Source: Chloroflexota bacterium
Lineage (GTDB): Bacteria; Chloroflexota; Anaerolineae; B4-G1; DUEL01
Length of the DNA: 7,773 nt
Direction of reading: 5' to 3'
Assembly (NCBI GenBank): GCA_017743275.1
Contig: JAGHZG010000059.1
Coordinates: 1-7,773 of the forward strand
The position numbers were made by a program, and so were the translations under genes. Shown piece after piece: positions 6,385 through 7,773 of the stretch; the stretch's first letter is position 1; each line of letters opens with the position of its first letter. The notes beneath the pieces are model-generated. The model was given only the letters and a program-made list of their open reading frames with translations, ran no database searches and was not told where the DNA came from.

Positions 6385-6822
6385 GTGTCTCCGGTACGGT
6401 TCTGGCAGAAAATGATTCGCTGTCTGCGTCGGCGGGAGATGCCCTCTCCAGCCGCATCGGCCCCTCCGGCAGAGGTACCCCCGGCCGAGGAAGCCTCGCC
6501 GGTGGGGCCCTCGCGGAATGCGGCACTGGATGAGGTCCTGCAGAGCGCCGTGGAGCGCCTGCTGGAGGATGAAGCGCTCACGGCCGACCTGGTGGACCCG
6601 GCAGCCCGTCACCTCTTGGACTGGGGCATCGCGCGGGCGACAGCGATTGTGCGGGAGGCCGGCGCGTCCCCCGCAGAGGCCCAGGCCCGCCTGGCCGCGC
6701 TGCGCCAGCAGATGCGGGCCCTGGCCCGTCGGGTCGGGGAGATGCTGCCGGAGGAGCAGGCGGCGGCCCTTCAAAGACTGTTGACCGAGGAGGAGCTATG
6801 GCACGACGCACCCGAACCGTAA
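6385..6822 (+). CDS. Small helical protein of unknown function
   Basis: I do not recognise this 145-residue protein. It starts at GTG with CAGGAG six bases upstream (6373-6378). The in-frame ATG at 6412 has no ribosome site. After a basic stretch (KMIRCLRRRE, 9-18) comes a Pro/Ala/Glu-rich, probably disordered linker (about 19-45). Residues about 46-140 are rich in Ala, Leu, Glu and Arg and look like successive amphipathic helices (ALDEVLQSAVERLLEDEALT, LARRVGEMLPEEQAAALQRL). There is no signal peptide, membrane segment or evident catalytic motif. Codon usage is GC-rich like the neighbouring genes, which supports a real gene. It overlaps the next gene by 25 bases, so the two are probably co-translated, and the protein may assist or regulate the PLD-like enzyme. 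That role is inference from position only. Confidence 0.7.
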   Translation: MSPVRFWQKMIRCLRRREMPSPAASAPPAEVPPAEEASPVGPSRNAALDEVLQSAVERLLEDEALTADLVDPAARHLLDWGIARATAIVREAGASPAEAQARLAALRQQMRALARRVGEMLPEEQAAALQRLLTEEELWHDAPEP

Positions 6823-7754
6823 ACTGGACGTGGCGGAGCGTTCTCATTTTGATTCTCTTCCTCCTGCTGGCCTGGGCGCTGCGGGAGTTTGCCGGCATTG
6901 ACCTTTTGGGGAGCGGGGAGATCACCGATACCGTCGCTGGCGACTGGATCGCCATCTATTTCACCACCCCCCGCTATCCCGATGATCCTGCCCTCCGTAC
7001 CGGCGGCGTGGACCTGCACCTGGTGAACCTGATAGACCAGGCCCAGCGGCGGGTGGACGTGGCGGCCTACCAGTTGAACCTCCCCACGGTCACCGATGCT
7101 CTGCTGCGGGCGCACCGGCGGGGCGTCCAGGTCCGCCTGGTCACCGACGGCGAGTACGAAGATGAGGAGATGGTGGGCCGGTTGCGCCGCGCCGGGGTAC
7201 CCGTCACCGTTCGGCCGAAGGACGGCGGGATTATGCACAACAAGTTCGTCGTCGTGGACGACACCTGGGTCTGGACCGGCTCCTGGAACCTCACCGTGAA
7301 CTGCACCTATCGGAACAACAACAATGCCGTCCTCATCGCGTCGTCTCATCTGGCGGTAAACTACGCCACAGAGTTTGAGGAACTGTTCAACGGGCAGTTC
7401 GGCCCCCGATCCCCGAAGAATACCCCGTATCCCGCTGTGATGATAGAAGTGCCGGAGAAGTCGCTCCGGGTTCCCCTGGAGGTCTACTTCGCACCGGAAG
7501 ATAAAGTCGCCAGCCGCCTGATCCCCGTCCTCTCCGCCGCGCGGGAGAGCGTGCGCTTTATGGCCTTCTCGTTCACCAGTTCAGACATCGCCGACGCGCT
7601 GATCGGCCTGGCCCGCCGCGGGGTCTCCGTGGAGGGCGTGGTGGAAGCGCGGGGCGCGGAGGCCGCGTACGCCCAGTACAACCGGCTGAGAGAGGCGGGC
7701 ATCCCCGTCTGGAAGGACGGGAACCCGTATCTCCTGCACCACAAAGTGTTCATC
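6798..7754 (+). CDS. Membrane-anchored phospholipase D-like protein; cut by contig edge
   Basis: 319 residues of a PLD-superfamily (PLDc_2-type) phosphodiesterase. These enzymes use a pair of HKD motifs to form one active site that cleaves phosphodiesters in lipids or nucleic acids. The N-terminus is basic (MARRTRTVN), followed by a hydrophobic segment (VLILILFLLLAWAL, 15-28), so the enzyme is probably anchored and faces outward. The first repeat has YQLNLPTVTDALLRAHRRGV (91-110) and HKD1 as HNKFVVVDD (H147, K149, D154), then TGSWNLT. The second repeat has FSFTSSDIADALIGLARRGV (257-276) and begins HKD2 as HHKVFI (H314, K316). There the adapter interrupts it, so the final Asp is not seen. Start ATG follows GAGGAGGAG (6787-6795) inside the end of the preceding gene. 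The substrate is unknown. A nuclease of the Nuc/competence type or a lipase are both possible. Confidence 0.93.
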
Positions 7755-7773
7755 CTGTCTCTTATACACATCT
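7755..7773 (-). other. Tn5/Nextera mosaic-end adapter (artefact)
   Basis: CTGTCTCTTATACACATCT is the exact reverse complement of bases 1-19 and is the transposase mosaic end. It cuts the PLD-like gene after Ile319; residues read beyond that point (LSLIHI) are adapter. Confidence 0.97.

Noticed and set aside
7484..7771. Minus-strand reading frames starting MCIRDR (to 7771) and MYKRQ (to 7769)
   Set aside because: They begin in the adapter mosaic end and run antisense through the PLD-like gene. These peptides are well-known adapter artefacts.
1..7773. A composite transposon with perfect 19-bp terminal inverted repeats
   Set aside because: The repeats are the Nextera mosaic ends, there is no transposase gene, and two genes are cut exactly at the repeats.

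Overview
The window is one assembled fragment from a GC-rich bacterium. It is bounded on both sides by a 19-base Tn5/Nextera mosaic end in inverted orientation (1-19 and 7755-7773). These ends are library adapter, so about 7735 bases (20-7754) are genomic and the first and last genes are cut by library preparation, not by biology. The primase and sigma factor carry extra segments that I associate from memory with Chloroflexota of the Anaerolineae type. There is no rRNA, so the phylum is an inference.

Minus strand (20-2542), read right to left: (i) a 301-residue conserved protein of the family often labelled quinate 5-dehydrogenase; (ii) a promoter driving a UPF0175-type antitoxin and a DUF3368/PIN-type toxin whose frame is broken by one in-frame TGA; (iii) a class A penicillin-binding protein (GT51 transglycosylase) whose ATG overlaps the toxin stop codon and which runs off the left edge. 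The toxin-antitoxin stretch is visibly poorer in G+C than the housekeeping genes, which suggests a mobile addition inserted just upstream of the cell-wall gene.

Centre (2543-2829): a divergent intergenic region with two perfect GC-rich hairpins and a good sigma70-type promoter about 20 bases upstream of the primase start.

Plus strand (2830-7754): dnaG and the primary sigma factor gene overlap by four bases (ATGA), forming the core of the classical macromolecular-synthesis operon without rpsU. A repeat and inverted-repeat element follows, then a small unrecognised helical protein overlapping by 25 bases a membrane-anchored phospholipase D-like protein. The latter is cut by the right edge just inside its second HKD motif.

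Most of the window is housekeeping. I see no clear undescribed system. The points most worth a second look are the broken PIN toxin coupled to the PBP gene, the palindromic and low-complexity intergenic elements, the insertions in DnaG and sigma, and the unrecognised protein paired with the PLD-like enzyme.
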